Assembly (NCBI GenBank): GCA_044450785.1
Contig: JBIOJM010000037.1
Location: forward strand, 1-46,149
DNA from: JBIOJM01 sp044450785
GTDB taxonomy: Bacteria > Planctomycetota > Planctomycetia > Isosphaerales > Isosphaeraceae
Reading direction: 5' to 3'
DNA: 46,149 nucleotides
Below are positions 1 to 8,022 of this stretch, one piece after another (position 1 is the stretch's first letter; each line of letters starts with the position of its first letter). The notes below the pieces were generated by a model. That model saw only the letters and a program-made list of their open reading frames with translations, did not search any database and was not told where the DNA came from. Made by a program: the position numbers and the translations under genes.

Positions 1-818
1 CCCCCGGTGGACAGCAGGCACAGGGCATCGGAAAGCCAGTCCGGTATCACGCGGATATTGTCGTAGGCCAGCAGCCAATGGTTGACGGTTGAGCGCATCA
101 AGCCACGGGTGGTTCGTGGCTCGCCCAGCAGGTGGGTGGCGTGCGGGTCGATCAGGAGCCGGACGATCCTCGCCAGGCTGCTCTTGGCCGCGCCTGTCTC
201 TCCGTGGAGCGCCAGGACGGGATAGGGCCCGACGGGCCGGATTGCGGCGGCCATCCAGACGATCAAGAGGCGGAAATCGGCCTCGCTGATGTTGACGTAG
301 GGGCGGAGCAGCTCGATCGAGCCGTCGCGGCTGGGCGCGGGCAGGGGCAGGTACTCCGCGGTGCGCCGAAAGTGGACGCGGGGGTGTTCGACAACCGACC
401 AGCCCTCGGGGCCGATCTTGACGGCATGACCGCCGGGATCACCGAGGTCGAGGTAACAGTCGGAGGCGTCGCCGTTGCCATTGCCCTTGCCGTCGTGGCC
501 GACGCGAATGAAGATCGTCGGCTTGCCGCCCTCGAACCGCGCGGTGGCCTTGAGCTTGGCGAGCGCGCAGCGGATGGACCAGTCGGACGGGACCTCGCGA
601 CAATCGCGGAAGTAGCCTTCGATCAACCAGGCGCGGAATGCCGCGGACGTAAGGGCATAGATCTTGGGGCGGCCGCCGACCGCAACCTTGGCGTAAAAGC
701 AGCCGTCGGTCGACCATAATAACCCGGCGGTCTCGGTGAGGCGCAGCAGCGCCTTGACCGGTCCCTCGTACTCCCAGGGATTGTCGATGGTCTCGTCGCT
801 CGGTGATGGGGCGGTCAT
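1..818 (-). CDS. Primase/helicase-like ATPase, mobile-element type (C-terminus cut by window edge)
   Basis: The minus strand stays open from an ATG at 818 to the left edge, giving 272 residues without a stop. A P-loop (GETGAAKSS, about residues 206-214) is followed by a Walker-B-like stretch WLLAYDNI at about 248-255. The preceding 170 residues are mixed alpha/beta. P-loop proteins of this layout (D5/primase-helicase-like ATPases) are common in integrated phage- or plasmid-like elements, where they act in replication of the element. The function is inferred from the P-loop and context, and substrate and partners cannot be seen. It lies 33 nt downstream of the small HTH gene at 852-1241 on the same strand, so the two are probably cotranscribed. 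The rest of the ATPase domain is outside the window, so completeness is unknown. Confidence 0.7.
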   Translation of the reverse strand, partial: MTAPSPSDETIDNPWEYEGPVKALLRLTETAGLLWSTDGCFYAKVAVGGRPKIYALTSAAFRAWLIEGYFRDCREVPSDWSIRCALAKLKATARFEGGKPTIFIRVGHDGKGNGNGDASDCYLDLGDPGGHAVKIGPEGWSVVEHPRVHFRRTAEYLPLPAPSRDGSIELLRPYVNISEADFRLLIVWMAAAIRPVGPYPVLALHGETGAAKSSLARIVRLLIDPHATHLLGEPRTTRGLMRSTVNHWLLAYDNIRVIPDWLSDALCLLSTG

Positions 819-851
819 TCCAAAATCCTCGATGGAGACGTCTCGCTTCGT

Positions 852-1241
852 TCATGGGACCTGGGCGTCACGTTCGTCAAGGCGACGTTCGATGTCCACC
901 ATCTGTTCCTCGAGGTCGACGCGCTCCCTGACCGCCATGAATTCTTTGAGGACCGCGCGGGCCGCTTGCAACCGGACGGACTCACTGTCGGCCTCTGTCG
1001 CCAAGAGCGCGATCCGGTCAGCGGCCTTGGTGAGACTGCGGGCGAAATGGCCGAGCGCGCGGTCGACGGTGCGCCGGCGAACTTCCTCGACCGTGGACTT
1101 GTATTCCTTGGTTTTTCTCCAGTGATAACACGCCCGTCTGGGAACTCCGTTCTTCCTGGCCCAGACCGAGACTCTCTGGCCGTCGGCCATTGCCACGGCG
1201 AACTGGTACTGCTGGTCTGGGTTTGGCTGTTCGTCTGCCAT
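852..1241 (-). CDS. Small helix-turn-helix protein, phage/plasmid type
   Basis: 129 residues from ATG 1241. The open frame continues upstream to 1583, but that extension runs through a heptamer repeat array and has no coding character. Residues about 15-60 contain an HTH-like segment around 'GVPRRACYHWRKTKEY'. It is followed by a long charged helix rich in R, E, A and L, probably a coiled coil or oligomerisation helix. The layout resembles the small DNA-binding proteins of phages and plasmids, including small-terminase-type HTH proteins, but no specific family can be assigned. It precedes the primase-like gene by 33 nt on the same strand and likely belongs to the same element. A dyad at 1373-1389 upstream could be its operator. 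Confidence 0.6.
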   Translation of the reverse strand: MADEQPNPDQQYQFAVAMADGQRVSVWARKNGVPRRACYHWRKTKEYKSTVEEVRRRTVDRALGHFARSLTKAADRIALLATEADSESVRLQAARAVLKEFMAVRERVDLEEQMVDIERRLDERDAQVP

Positions 1242-1275
1242 TGTCGTCTCTCCGATCTTGGTGCAACCGGGAAGA

Positions 1276-1330
1276 AGAACGGAGAACGGAAAAAAGACCG
1301 GGTTCCTCTCAGTTCTCCGTTGTCCGTTCT
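1276..1330. repeat. Heptamer-based inverted repeat (stem-loop)
   Basis: Positions 1276-1290 (AGAACGGAGAACGGA) are the reverse complement of 1316-1330 at 14 of 15 positions, leaving a loop of about 25 nt. Each arm is built from heptamers of the GGAGAAC/GGACAAC type. The right arm continues as four 7-nt units, 1312-1339. The repeat sits in the upstream region of the 852-1241 gene. Confidence 0.6.
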
Positions 1331-1372
1331 CTGTTCTCGATTCGTCGGGACTTCGCGGGTCAAAAGTTGGCA

Positions 1373-1389
1373 CAGTTTGGCTCAAACTG
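1373..1389. promoter_or_regulatory. Perfect 7-bp dyad, possible operator
   Basis: CAGTTTG at 1373-1379 and CAAACTG at 1383-1389 are perfect inverted repeats with a 3-nt spacer. Both arms are flanked by TGGCACA direct repeats, at 1368-1374 and 1388-1394. The site is 130 nt upstream of the HTH gene's start on the minus strand. An operator role is inference from symmetry and position only. Confidence 0.35.
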
Positions 1390-1394
1390 GCACA

Positions 1395-2141
1395 AAACCA
1401 CCTCTGCCGATGGTCGGTCGTCTTGCCGTAAATCATTTGGAATCTGATATTTCCGTCGAATGAGGTGCGGCCATCCAGTTTCAAGTGTGCCAACGTTGGA
1501 TTTGTGTGAACAGATGTCAAGATGGAGAACACCGCACGGACAGGCGGAGGACGGACGTAATGACGGCGAACGCCGACGACCAAGAGCGCGATCGAAGCCT
1601 GGGGTCGAGGTCTGGTTCAAAAGCACGTCACACCTCAATCAAGATATCGAAGTAACTCTCTATGATACTATCACTTACGTGCTGTGAAGCTTGCGTTGGC
1701 ATTTCGATTGCTTAGGGGTCGAGGGTTATGGGACGGGAGGCCCGGGCCATCGTGATCGTGGCTCGGTTCGGTCAAAAACTGGGATCATGCGAGGATGCAC
1801 TCAGTGTGATCGGCGTTTGGCGGAATGTTTACGTTTTAATGCAGAATCATGTTTAGGCCCGCGTGAACGCCGTCGATAATAGGTTGTCGGCGTTCTGTTC
1901 AAGCTTTCTTTAGCACGAATAGGTCTCCGACTCTGGGCAAGCTCGCGCGACGTCCCCGGTTGCCGGTGATCTAGGCATCCGAGTGCGACGTCTCGGACGA
2001 GCCTTGAGCAAGCTTGTCGACGGCATCGGTTGCGAGCGATTGCAGCCTCGACCATCAAGGCTCAAAGATACGAGCCCGGGAAGTGATTTCCGGCCATTCC
2101 AGGGTGTACCAAGATAGTTCAGTGCTTCGATTTGGAGTAGA
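1395..2141. other. Intergenic stretch without a recognisable gene
   Basis: Short open frames exist on both strands but have no coding character, no convincing ribosome binding sites and no recognisable domains. No complete tRNA or terminator was seen. Local A+T is higher than in the flanking genes around 1440-1700 and 1790-1920, which fits non-coding or decayed DNA at the edge of a mobile element. Confidence 0.5.
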
Positions 2142-2546
2142 ATGGTTGTTATGGAACCAACAGTCGCCCAGCCTCAGACGCCAAACCCTCCGACCGAGCC
2201 GGAGCCGGCCGAAGTTCTGCCGGTTATCTCGGAATATATTGGGACCCGGCCAGGCTACTGCGGTGGGCATCCGCACATCCTGGGACACCGGATCAAGGTC
2301 AAGCATGTCGCAGTATGGCACGAGCAGATGGGGATGACGCCGACCGAAATCGTGGCAACCTTCCCCACGATCAGGCGCGCCCAAGTCCATGCGGCATTAG
2401 CGTACTACTACGGCCACCGCGACGAAATCCAGGCGGAGATCGAGGAAGAACGGCGGTTCGTCGAAGAGTTCCGAGCGGGTCAACCGTCCATTTTCGAGAA
2501 GGTGCGGCAACGGAATGGCACGAACGATTCGCTTCCACCTGGATGA
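2142..2546 (+). CDS. DUF433-domain protein, probable antitoxin
   Basis: 134 residues. The domain lies at about residues 40-115: the GHPHILGHRIKVKHVAVWH stretch, then the helices around 'MTPTEIVATFP' and 'RAQVHAALAYYYGHRDEI' are the signature of DUF433 proteins, small HTH-like antitoxins. The N-terminal 30 residues are a proline-rich linker. Two in-frame ATGs (2142, 2151) are possible, with a GGAG at 2134-2137. The 3' end overlaps the next gene by 32 nt, which fits translational coupling to the DUF5615 toxin. In this family the antitoxin neutralises the PIN-like partner and usually represses its own operon; that is family knowledge and was not seen here. Confidence 0.85.
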   Translation: MVVMEPTVAQPQTPNPPTEPEPAEVLPVISEYIGTRPGYCGGHPHILGHRIKVKHVAVWHEQMGMTPTEIVATFPTIRRAQVHAALAYYYGHRDEIQAEIEEERRFVEEFRAGQPSIFEKVRQRNGTNDSLPPG

Positions 2547-2937
2547 GCATTGCGACCCGGCGATTGCCGCAGGGCTTCGATTGCACGGGGTCGATGTCAC
2601 GACGACCCCGGAAGCAGGATTGCGCGCCGCTCAAGATGAAGAGCACATCACCTTCGGTATGACCACAGGCCGCGTCGTCTTCACCCAAGACGAGGACTAC
2701 TTACGGCTGAGCAAAGCAAGTGTGGAGCATCGGGGCATCGCGTTTTGCTATCAACAAACGCGGAGCATCGGACAGATCATCGCGGGCCTGCTCCTCATCC
2801 GGGAGGTTTACGAACCCGACGAGATGGTTGGTCGAGTCGAGGTGACTATCAAGGCTCAATCGCACGAGAACCTCGAGGTTCACCGCCAATTTCACGTCAT
2901 GAGACGCGGAGGTGATTTCCGGTCTTTTCCTGAGTGA
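2515..2937 (+). CDS. DUF5615 PIN-like protein, probable toxin
   Basis: 140 residues. The N-terminus 'RFHLDEHCDPAIAAGLR' followed by 'GVDVTTTPEAGL' and, at about residues 55-65, 'RVVFTQDEDYLRL' carries the acidic residues (LDE, TQDEDY) of the DUF5615 branch of the PIN-like superfamily. These are predicted metal-dependent ribonucleases paired with DUF433 antitoxins. It overlaps the DUF433 gene by 32 nt. All key acidic positions appear present and the length is normal or slightly long, so the pair looks intact, unlike the Phd/PIN locus at 22.5 kb. It lies between the primase-like gene and the first tRNA-end repeat, in the mobile-looking left part of the window. Confidence 0.85.
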   Translation: MARTIRFHLDEHCDPAIAAGLRLHGVDVTTTPEAGLRAAQDEEHITFGMTTGRVVFTQDEDYLRLSKASVEHRGIAFCYQQTRSIGQIIAGLLLIREVYEPDEMVGRVEVTIKAQSHENLEVHRQFHVMRRGGDFRSFPE

Positions 2938-3128
2938 ACGCACCCCAGGCGGCGGGGGACAGCGCGTCGACTGGCTTGGCGTCCGGGGAGTATCCGAAGA
3001 GCGACGACATGGACGCGCTGCGGACCATGTTTACGACGACCCCAGACTGGCTGGCCCGCGAAGAGAGCGGCGCCCTAGCCGCGCCGGAGGAGCTGCTCCC
3101 GGAGTGCCGAGGGCAACTGGGCGTATGA
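2934..3128 (+). CDS. Possible small hypothetical protein (GTG start, coupled to the toxin gene)
   Basis: A GTG at 2934 overlaps the TGA of the DUF5615 gene in a GTGA arrangement and opens a 64-codon frame. The predicted peptide has no signal peptide and no recognisable domain, although a stretch around 'DDMDALRTMFTTTPDW' looks protein-like. The overlap is the main support. Chance is a real alternative because GC-rich DNA produces many such frames, and a decayed gene 3' end is another. Confidence 0.25.
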   Translation: MNAPQAAGDSASTGLASGEYPKSDDMDALRTMFTTTPDWLAREESGALAAPEELLPECRGQLGV

Positions 3129-4076
3129 AGAAGAACACCTCTGCCATCGATTCGTTGTGTGCACCACGGGCAAGACGGCCGAATCAAGGCTCGCTTTTCT
3201 CTGGCGGAGGCGTGCCAACACGAGCCGACGGGCGATGATGACCGGTCGGCGCGGGACGCCGGTACCGTGGACTCGCCGGGGCCACTCAACCGGGTGAACG
3301 TCGGTCCGACCGATCCTCGACGCGATCGCGATCGACATCGTCTTCTGGTGCGCTTCGAGAATCCCGATCGAACCCGGGAGGTGGCGGCAACGGAGCCGCC
3401 CCGAATTGCTGGGGGGACAGAAGAGGGACGTGCGCTCCTTTGGCTCAACCTGTCGAACTTGGACGTGGGGATCTAGGATTCGAACCTAGTTTCGCGCCTT
3501 CCACGTGACATTGCAACGACACTGGGTTGACGTTGGAAAACCTTCGATTGCAGGTGTTTAAGATTCACACTGCGCCAATTGGCATTGTAGCCGCATTGGG
3601 TTGACAGGGCCAATGTTGTTGCCAATTTGTTGCCAAAGTGCGCAGGTGTTAGCGTACACAAGAAAACCGGCGCTCACTTGTCGGTTTCCTCTTGCCTCTG
3701 CAGCCGGTGAAAATCTGCCCGCACTCCCGGACCCGCGATCTACGGAAGCTTCACTTGTCACTACGGCCTTGATGGGCACACCGACACAAGAATGCTCGAG
3801 AAGGCGTATCGCCGGGAGATTCCGAGGGGATGAAGAAGGCAGCCCGGAAATGATGCCGTCCCCACGAGTGCTTACGGCGTTCGCGGCACTTGAGCCGTTG
3901 CCCGTGCGGGTACCGTTCGGATTAGGGCGACGCCCAAGCCTGAATGAACGATGGATGATCAAGCGGCCCGCCGGTCGCCGGGACGCCGGGGAAAAATCGT
4001 CGGAATAAATCGGACCAACGCCAGTCAAATCACCTGGGAAATGACTGTTTCGCCAACGACTGGAGTCGTGAAGATC
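3129..4076. other. Gene-poor stretch with tRNA fragment
   Basis: Apart from the tRNA-like fragment at 3466-3491, I see no supportable gene. Frames such as plus 3601-4008 and minus 3558-4028 overlap each other, lack ribosome binding sites and resemble no family. Around 3603-3640 there is a locally A+T-richer stretch with a direct repeat of TTGCCAA. Confidence 0.45.
3466..3491 (-). repeat. tRNA-Gln-like 3' end fragment, copy 1 (candidate att remnant)
   Basis: On the minus strand this reads CTAGG-TTCGAAT-CCTAG, a perfect T-arm, followed by ATCCCCA, a 3' acceptor strand of the kind found in bacterial tRNA-Gln. No D-arm, anticodon arm or 5' acceptor strand precedes it, so it is not a tRNA gene. 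The same 26 nt recur at 11791-11816 in the same orientation, and both copies have CTTCCAC at the same distance (3498-3504 and 11823-11829). Tyrosine integrases commonly use the tRNA 3' end as their attachment core, so this may be an attachment-site remnant. Confidence 0.65.
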
Positions 4077-7000
4077 ATGAACCCCATTCTTGCCGGCGTT
4101 ATTCTTCTCTGCACAGCGCCCCAGATCGATGACGCCCCCGCCGGCCGGCCGCTCGAACTCTTACTGCTCAACGAAGACCCGGTCGCGCTGGCCAACGACG
4201 TCCGCGAGCGGGGCGATCCCGCGCGTGGCGCGGCCGTCTTCTACCAGCCGTTCCTGAGCTGCACGAAGTGTCATGCAGCCGGCGACGGCCGAGGCGACGC
4301 GCTTGGCCCGGACCTTGCCAAGCTTGGCAAGGAGACGACATACGCCTACCTGATCGAGTCGGTTTTGAGACCTTCGAAGGTCATCAAGAAGGGCTTTGAG
4401 ACCGTCACGATCGCGATCACCGATGGCAAGAGCATGATCGGCCTGCTGGTGGAAGACCGAGCCGACCGAGTTATCCTCCGTGACCCATCGCAGGACGGGA
4501 AACAGGTCACCGTCGCCAAGCGAGACATCGAGGAGCGGAAGGACAACGGGCCATCGGTCATGCCCGCCAGCCTGGTGAACGGGCTTACTTCGCGACAGCA
4601 GTTCCTCGACCTGATTCGGTACCTCCGCGAAATCGCCGACGGCGGCTCCGAGCGCGCGACGGCGCTTCGGCCCGATCCGTCGCAGGTCGCGGCGATGAAA
4701 CTTCCCGACTACGAGTCGCAGATCGACCACGCGGGGATGATCACTGGCCTCGGCCCCGAAAGCCTCGCACGAGGTGAGGCGATCTACAATCGCGTTTGCA
4801 TCAACTGCCACGGCACGAAGGACAAGCCAGGCTCGCTGCCTACTTCCTTGCGGTTCGCCTCGGGCCGGTTTAAGAACGGTTTCGACCCCTACAGCCTCTA
4901 TCGGACGCTCACTCAGGGCTTCAGCCAGATGCCGCCGCAGACCTGGATGGTCCCCTCGCAGAAATATGACGTGATACATTACGTTCGTGAAGCCTTTCTC
5001 AAGCGGGACAACCCGACCCAGTTCGCCCTCACAGACCGGGCCTATCTTGACCGCCTTCCGAAGGGGACGACTCGCGGCCCCGAGCCGTCGAAGATCGAGC
5101 CATGGTCGGCGATGGACTACGGTCCGACACTCACGGCCACCTATGAAGTGGGCAATGACGGGACGAACTTCGCTTACAAGGGTGTCGCCGTCCGGCTCGA
5201 CGCCGGACCCGGGGGAGTCTCTCGGGGCCGGCACTGGACGGTCTTCGACCATGACACGATGACCATGTCGGGTGCGTGGAGCGGCGACGGCTTCATCGAC
5301 TGGAATGGGATCAACTTCAACGGCCGACACGAGATTCATCCCAAGGTCGTGGGCCTCGTCGAATTCGCCAATCCAATCGGCCCCGGCTGGGCGAACCCCG
5401 AGACCGGCACGTTCGACGACCAGAGATTCAAGGGGCGAGACGGCCGGCCCTACGGCCCGCTGCCCCGATCGTGGGCCCATTACCAGGGCCAGTACCGCCA
5501 CGGCGACCTGGTCATTCTTGCGTACACCGTTGGCAAGACGAACGTATTGGAAAAGCCGTCGGTCGAGACGGGAAACTCGACTATTGTCTTCAGCCGGACG
5601 TTCAACCTCGGTCCCCGCGACAAGGAAATGGTGTTGCAGATCGCTCGCGGGCCGGAAGGTCCTCTGCGCACGTTCGCATCTGGTGACCGGGCCGAAGGTG
5701 CGGTCGCCTTCCTCGGTCGGGTACATGGTTCCGATCCGAGTTCGCCGAGCGAACCCCCTGCGTTGCGGTTTGAGGGAAACACGCATATCGAGATCGCGAA
5801 GCTCGAAGGGTTCGACATGTCTCGAGGAGATTACACGATCGTCTCGCGGTTCCAGACGCGTCGAGGCGGGACCCTTTTCTGCGAAACGACACCTGGCGCG
5901 AACTGGGTTCCTCAAGGAAAATCTCTGTTCGTCCGCGATGGTCGGGTGGCGTTCGACATTGGTTGGGTCGGGGTGGTCGAGTCCGTTCGCCGGGTCGACG
6001 ACGGCGAGTGGCACGTGGCCGTCTTGACTTACGAGCGCCCGACCCACCGGGCTCGCCTCTACATCGACGGAAGGCCGGAAGGCGAGGAGGAACTTACTCC
6101 GAAAGGCTCCCTCGCCAGCCGAGTCGCCCGCATAGGCTTCACCGCCTCCGACTTCCCCGAGCAGGCCACCTATTTCGACGGACGGATCGCGGAAATCCGA
6201 CTCTACAAGCAAGCTCTCGATCCGGGCGCAGTCGCCAAGGTGATGTCCGCGAACGCGAACGACTCCAAGCTCTTCGCCTGCTGGAAGCCCGATAAGACCC
6301 GGGGCTCCATTGTACGCGATGAGACGGGTCACGGTCTTGATGGCACGGTTATCCGAAAAGGCTCGGCACCCGCCGAGAACGCGGGCATACTCGCCGGCAT
6401 CTCACCCCCCGTCGCGGGAGTCTTGTGGTCGAAGACTGCCGAGGGCGACTTGCGACTCAAGATCCCGGCCGGCCAGAATCCTCTCCGTTTTACGCTCAAA
6501 GTCTTTCGAATTCCGAGCACGGGGGACGTGAAGGCTCTGGCCTCATCGATCACGAACGGCTCAACAACGAACCTCGAGGAGCTCACGCGCGGCGGTCCTT
6601 CACATTGGCCTGAGGTTTTGAAGACCGCGATCAAGCCCGGCCACAACGATGGGCCGTTCGCCGTCGATACGTTCGAACTTCCCGAGAACAACCCGTGGTT
6701 CTGCCAGTTGCGCCTGACCGGTTTCGACTTTCTCGACGGAGGCCGTGAGGCTGCGGTCTGTACCTGGGATGGCGATGTCTGGCTCGTCAGCGGAATCGAC
6801 GCTCCGTCGGGCGAACTCTCGTGGAAAAGGATCGCGTCGGGGCTCTTCCAACCGCTTGGCCTGAAGGTTCGCGATGGGAAAATCTTCGTCGGATGTCGCG
6901 ACCAGATCGTGGCCCTGCGCGACTTGAATGGCGACGGCGAGACCGACTTTTATGAGAACTTCAACAGCGATCACCAGGTCACCGAGCACTTCCACGAGTT

Positions 7001-7976
7001 CGCGATGGGCCTGCAAACCGATGCGGCTGGAAACTTCTACTACGCCAAGGCCGCCCGCCACGGGAAGACCGCGCTCGTGCCGCAGCACGGGACGCTCCTT
7101 CGCGTCAGCCGGGACGGCCTCCGTACCGACATCCTCGCCACCGGCTTCCGCGCTCCAAACGGCGTTTGTCTCAACGACGACGGCACATTCTTCCTCACCG
7201 ACCAGGAGGGATTCTGGAACCCAAAGAACCGGATCAACCATGTCAAGGTGGGCGGCTTCTACGGGAACATGTGGGGCTACCACAACGTGACTGACACGTC
7301 CGACTCGGCCATGGAGCCCCCCGTCTGCTGGATCACCAACGCTTTCGACCGCTCCCCCGCCGAATTGGTACATGTGACGAGCGACGCCTGGGGACCGCTC
7401 AAGGGCTCGCTCCTGAACCTCTCCTACGGTAACGGCAAGGTCTTCGTCGTGCTTCACGAGGCCGTCGACGGCACCATGCAAGGTGGAATGTGCGCGTTGC
7501 CGATTCCGCCACTGCCGACTGGCGTGATGCGCGGGCGGTTCCACCCCAAGGACGGCCAACTCTACGCCTGCGGAATGGTCGCCTGGGCGAGCGACCGGGC
7601 AGCCCCTGGCGGCATGTACCGCATTCGGGCCACCGACAAGCGGATGTTTGTGCCGACCGGTCTTCATGCGACCAAGAACGGTTTGAAAATCACGTTCACC
7701 GAACCGCTCGATCGCGCCACCGCATCGGACCCATCGCATTATTCGGTGGAAACTTGGGCGCTCAAGCGAACAGAAAGCTACGGCTCCAAGCATTACAACC
7801 AGAAGCAGCTTCGCATCACCGCGGCATCGTTGTCTGCGGACGGACGGACAGTCACCCTGACCCTCCCCGAGATTCGCCCGACTTGGGGGATGGCGATGAA
7901 CTACCGCCTACGAGGTTCGCAGGGCACGCCTTTCGACGGGACGATTCACAGCACGATCCATCATCTGTCCGACTGA
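4077..7976 (+). CDS. Giant secreted cytochrome c / DUF6797 / LamG / beta-propeller dehydrogenase-like fusion
   Basis: 1299 residues from ATG 4077, which has GGAG at 4062-4065 and is followed by a short hydrophobic leader. Upstream in-frame starts at 4041 (ATG) and 4068 (GTG) are possible. Domains in order: a TIGR02603-type heme domain with CTKCH at about 62-66, running to about 190; a second c-type heme site CINCH at about 241-245; a DUF6797-like region at about 330-500 ('DHDTMTMSGAWSGDGF', 'FNGRHEIHPKV'); a concanavalin/LamG-like segment at about 570-740; and a C-terminal six-bladed propeller of the membrane-bound dehydrogenase type at about 870-1200. Such fusions are planctomycete-specific and are thought to oxidise sugars or other polymers-derived substrates in the periplasm and pass electrons to the heme domains. 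The substrate is unknown. It lies inside the segment flanked by the tRNA-end repeats. Confidence 0.85.
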   Translation: MNPILAGVILLCTAPQIDDAPAGRPLELLLLNEDPVALANDVRERGDPARGAAVFYQPFLSCTKCHAAGDGRGDALGPDLAKLGKETTYAYLIESVLRPSKVIKKGFETVTIAITDGKSMIGLLVEDRADRVILRDPSQDGKQVTVAKRDIEERKDNGPSVMPASLVNGLTSRQQFLDLIRYLREIADGGSERATALRPDPSQVAAMKLPDYESQIDHAGMITGLGPESLARGEAIYNRVCINCHGTKDKPGSLPTSLRFASGRFKNGFDPYSLYRTLTQGFSQMPPQTWMVPSQKYDVIHYVREAFLKRDNPTQFALTDRAYLDRLPKGTTRGPEPSKIEPWSAMDYGPTLTATYEVGNDGTNFAYKGVAVRLDAGPGGVSRGRHWTVFDHDTMTMSGAWSGDGFIDWNGINFNGRHEIHPKVVGLVEFANPIGPGWANPETGTFDDQRFKGRDGRPYGPLPRSWAHYQGQYRHGDLVILAYTVGKTNVLEKPSVETGNSTIVFSRTFNLGPRDKEMVLQIARGPEGPLRTFASGDRAEGAVAFLGRVHGSDPSSPSEPPALRFEGNTHIEIAKLEGFDMSRGDYTIVSRFQTRRGGTLFCETTPGANWVPQGKSLFVRDGRVAFDIGWVGVVESVRRVDDGEWHVAVLTYERPTHRARLYIDGRPEGEEELTPKGSLASRVARIGFTASDFPEQATYFDGRIAEIRLYKQALDPGAVAKVMSANANDSKLFACWKPDKTRGSIVRDETGHGLDGTVIRKGSAPAENAGILAGISPPVAGVLWSKTAEGDLRLKIPAGQNPLRFTLKVFRIPSTGDVKALASSITNGSTTNLEELTRGGPSHWPEVLKTAIKPGHNDGPFAVDTFELPENNPWFCQLRLTGFDFLDGGREAAVCTWDGDVWLVSGIDAPSGELSWKRIASGLFQPLGLKVRDGKIFVGCRDQIVALRDLNGDGETDFYENFNSDHQVTEHFHEFAMGLQTDAAGNFYYAKAARHGKTALVPQHGTLLRVSRDGLRTDILATGFRAPNGVCLNDDGTFFLTDQEGFWNPKNRINHVKVGGFYGNMWGYHNVTDTSDSAMEPPVCWITNAFDRSPAELVHVTSDAWGPLKGSLLNLSYGNGKVFVVLHEAVDGTMQGGMCALPIPPLPTGVMRGRFHPKDGQLYACGMVAWASDRAAPGGMYRIRATDKRMFVPTGLHATKNGLKITFTEPLDRATASDPSHYSVETWALKRTESYGSKHYNQKQLRITAASLSADGRTVTLTLPEIRPTWGMAMNYRLRGSQGTPFDGTIHSTIHHLSD

Positions 7977-8022
7977 CGCCGCGATGGCGACCGTTCAATT
8001 AAATCGGGCGGTCGATCTCTTA

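Noticed and set aside
3466..3545. Complete tRNA gene on the minus strand
   Set aside because: Only the T-arm and the 3' acceptor strand are present; no anticodon arm, D-arm or pairing 5' strand follows.
4161..6332. 723-codon minus-strand open frame opposite the giant cytochrome gene
   Set aside because: It is an antisense shadow typical of GC-rich genes: the plus strand has clear heme and DUF6797 motifs and the minus peptide has none.
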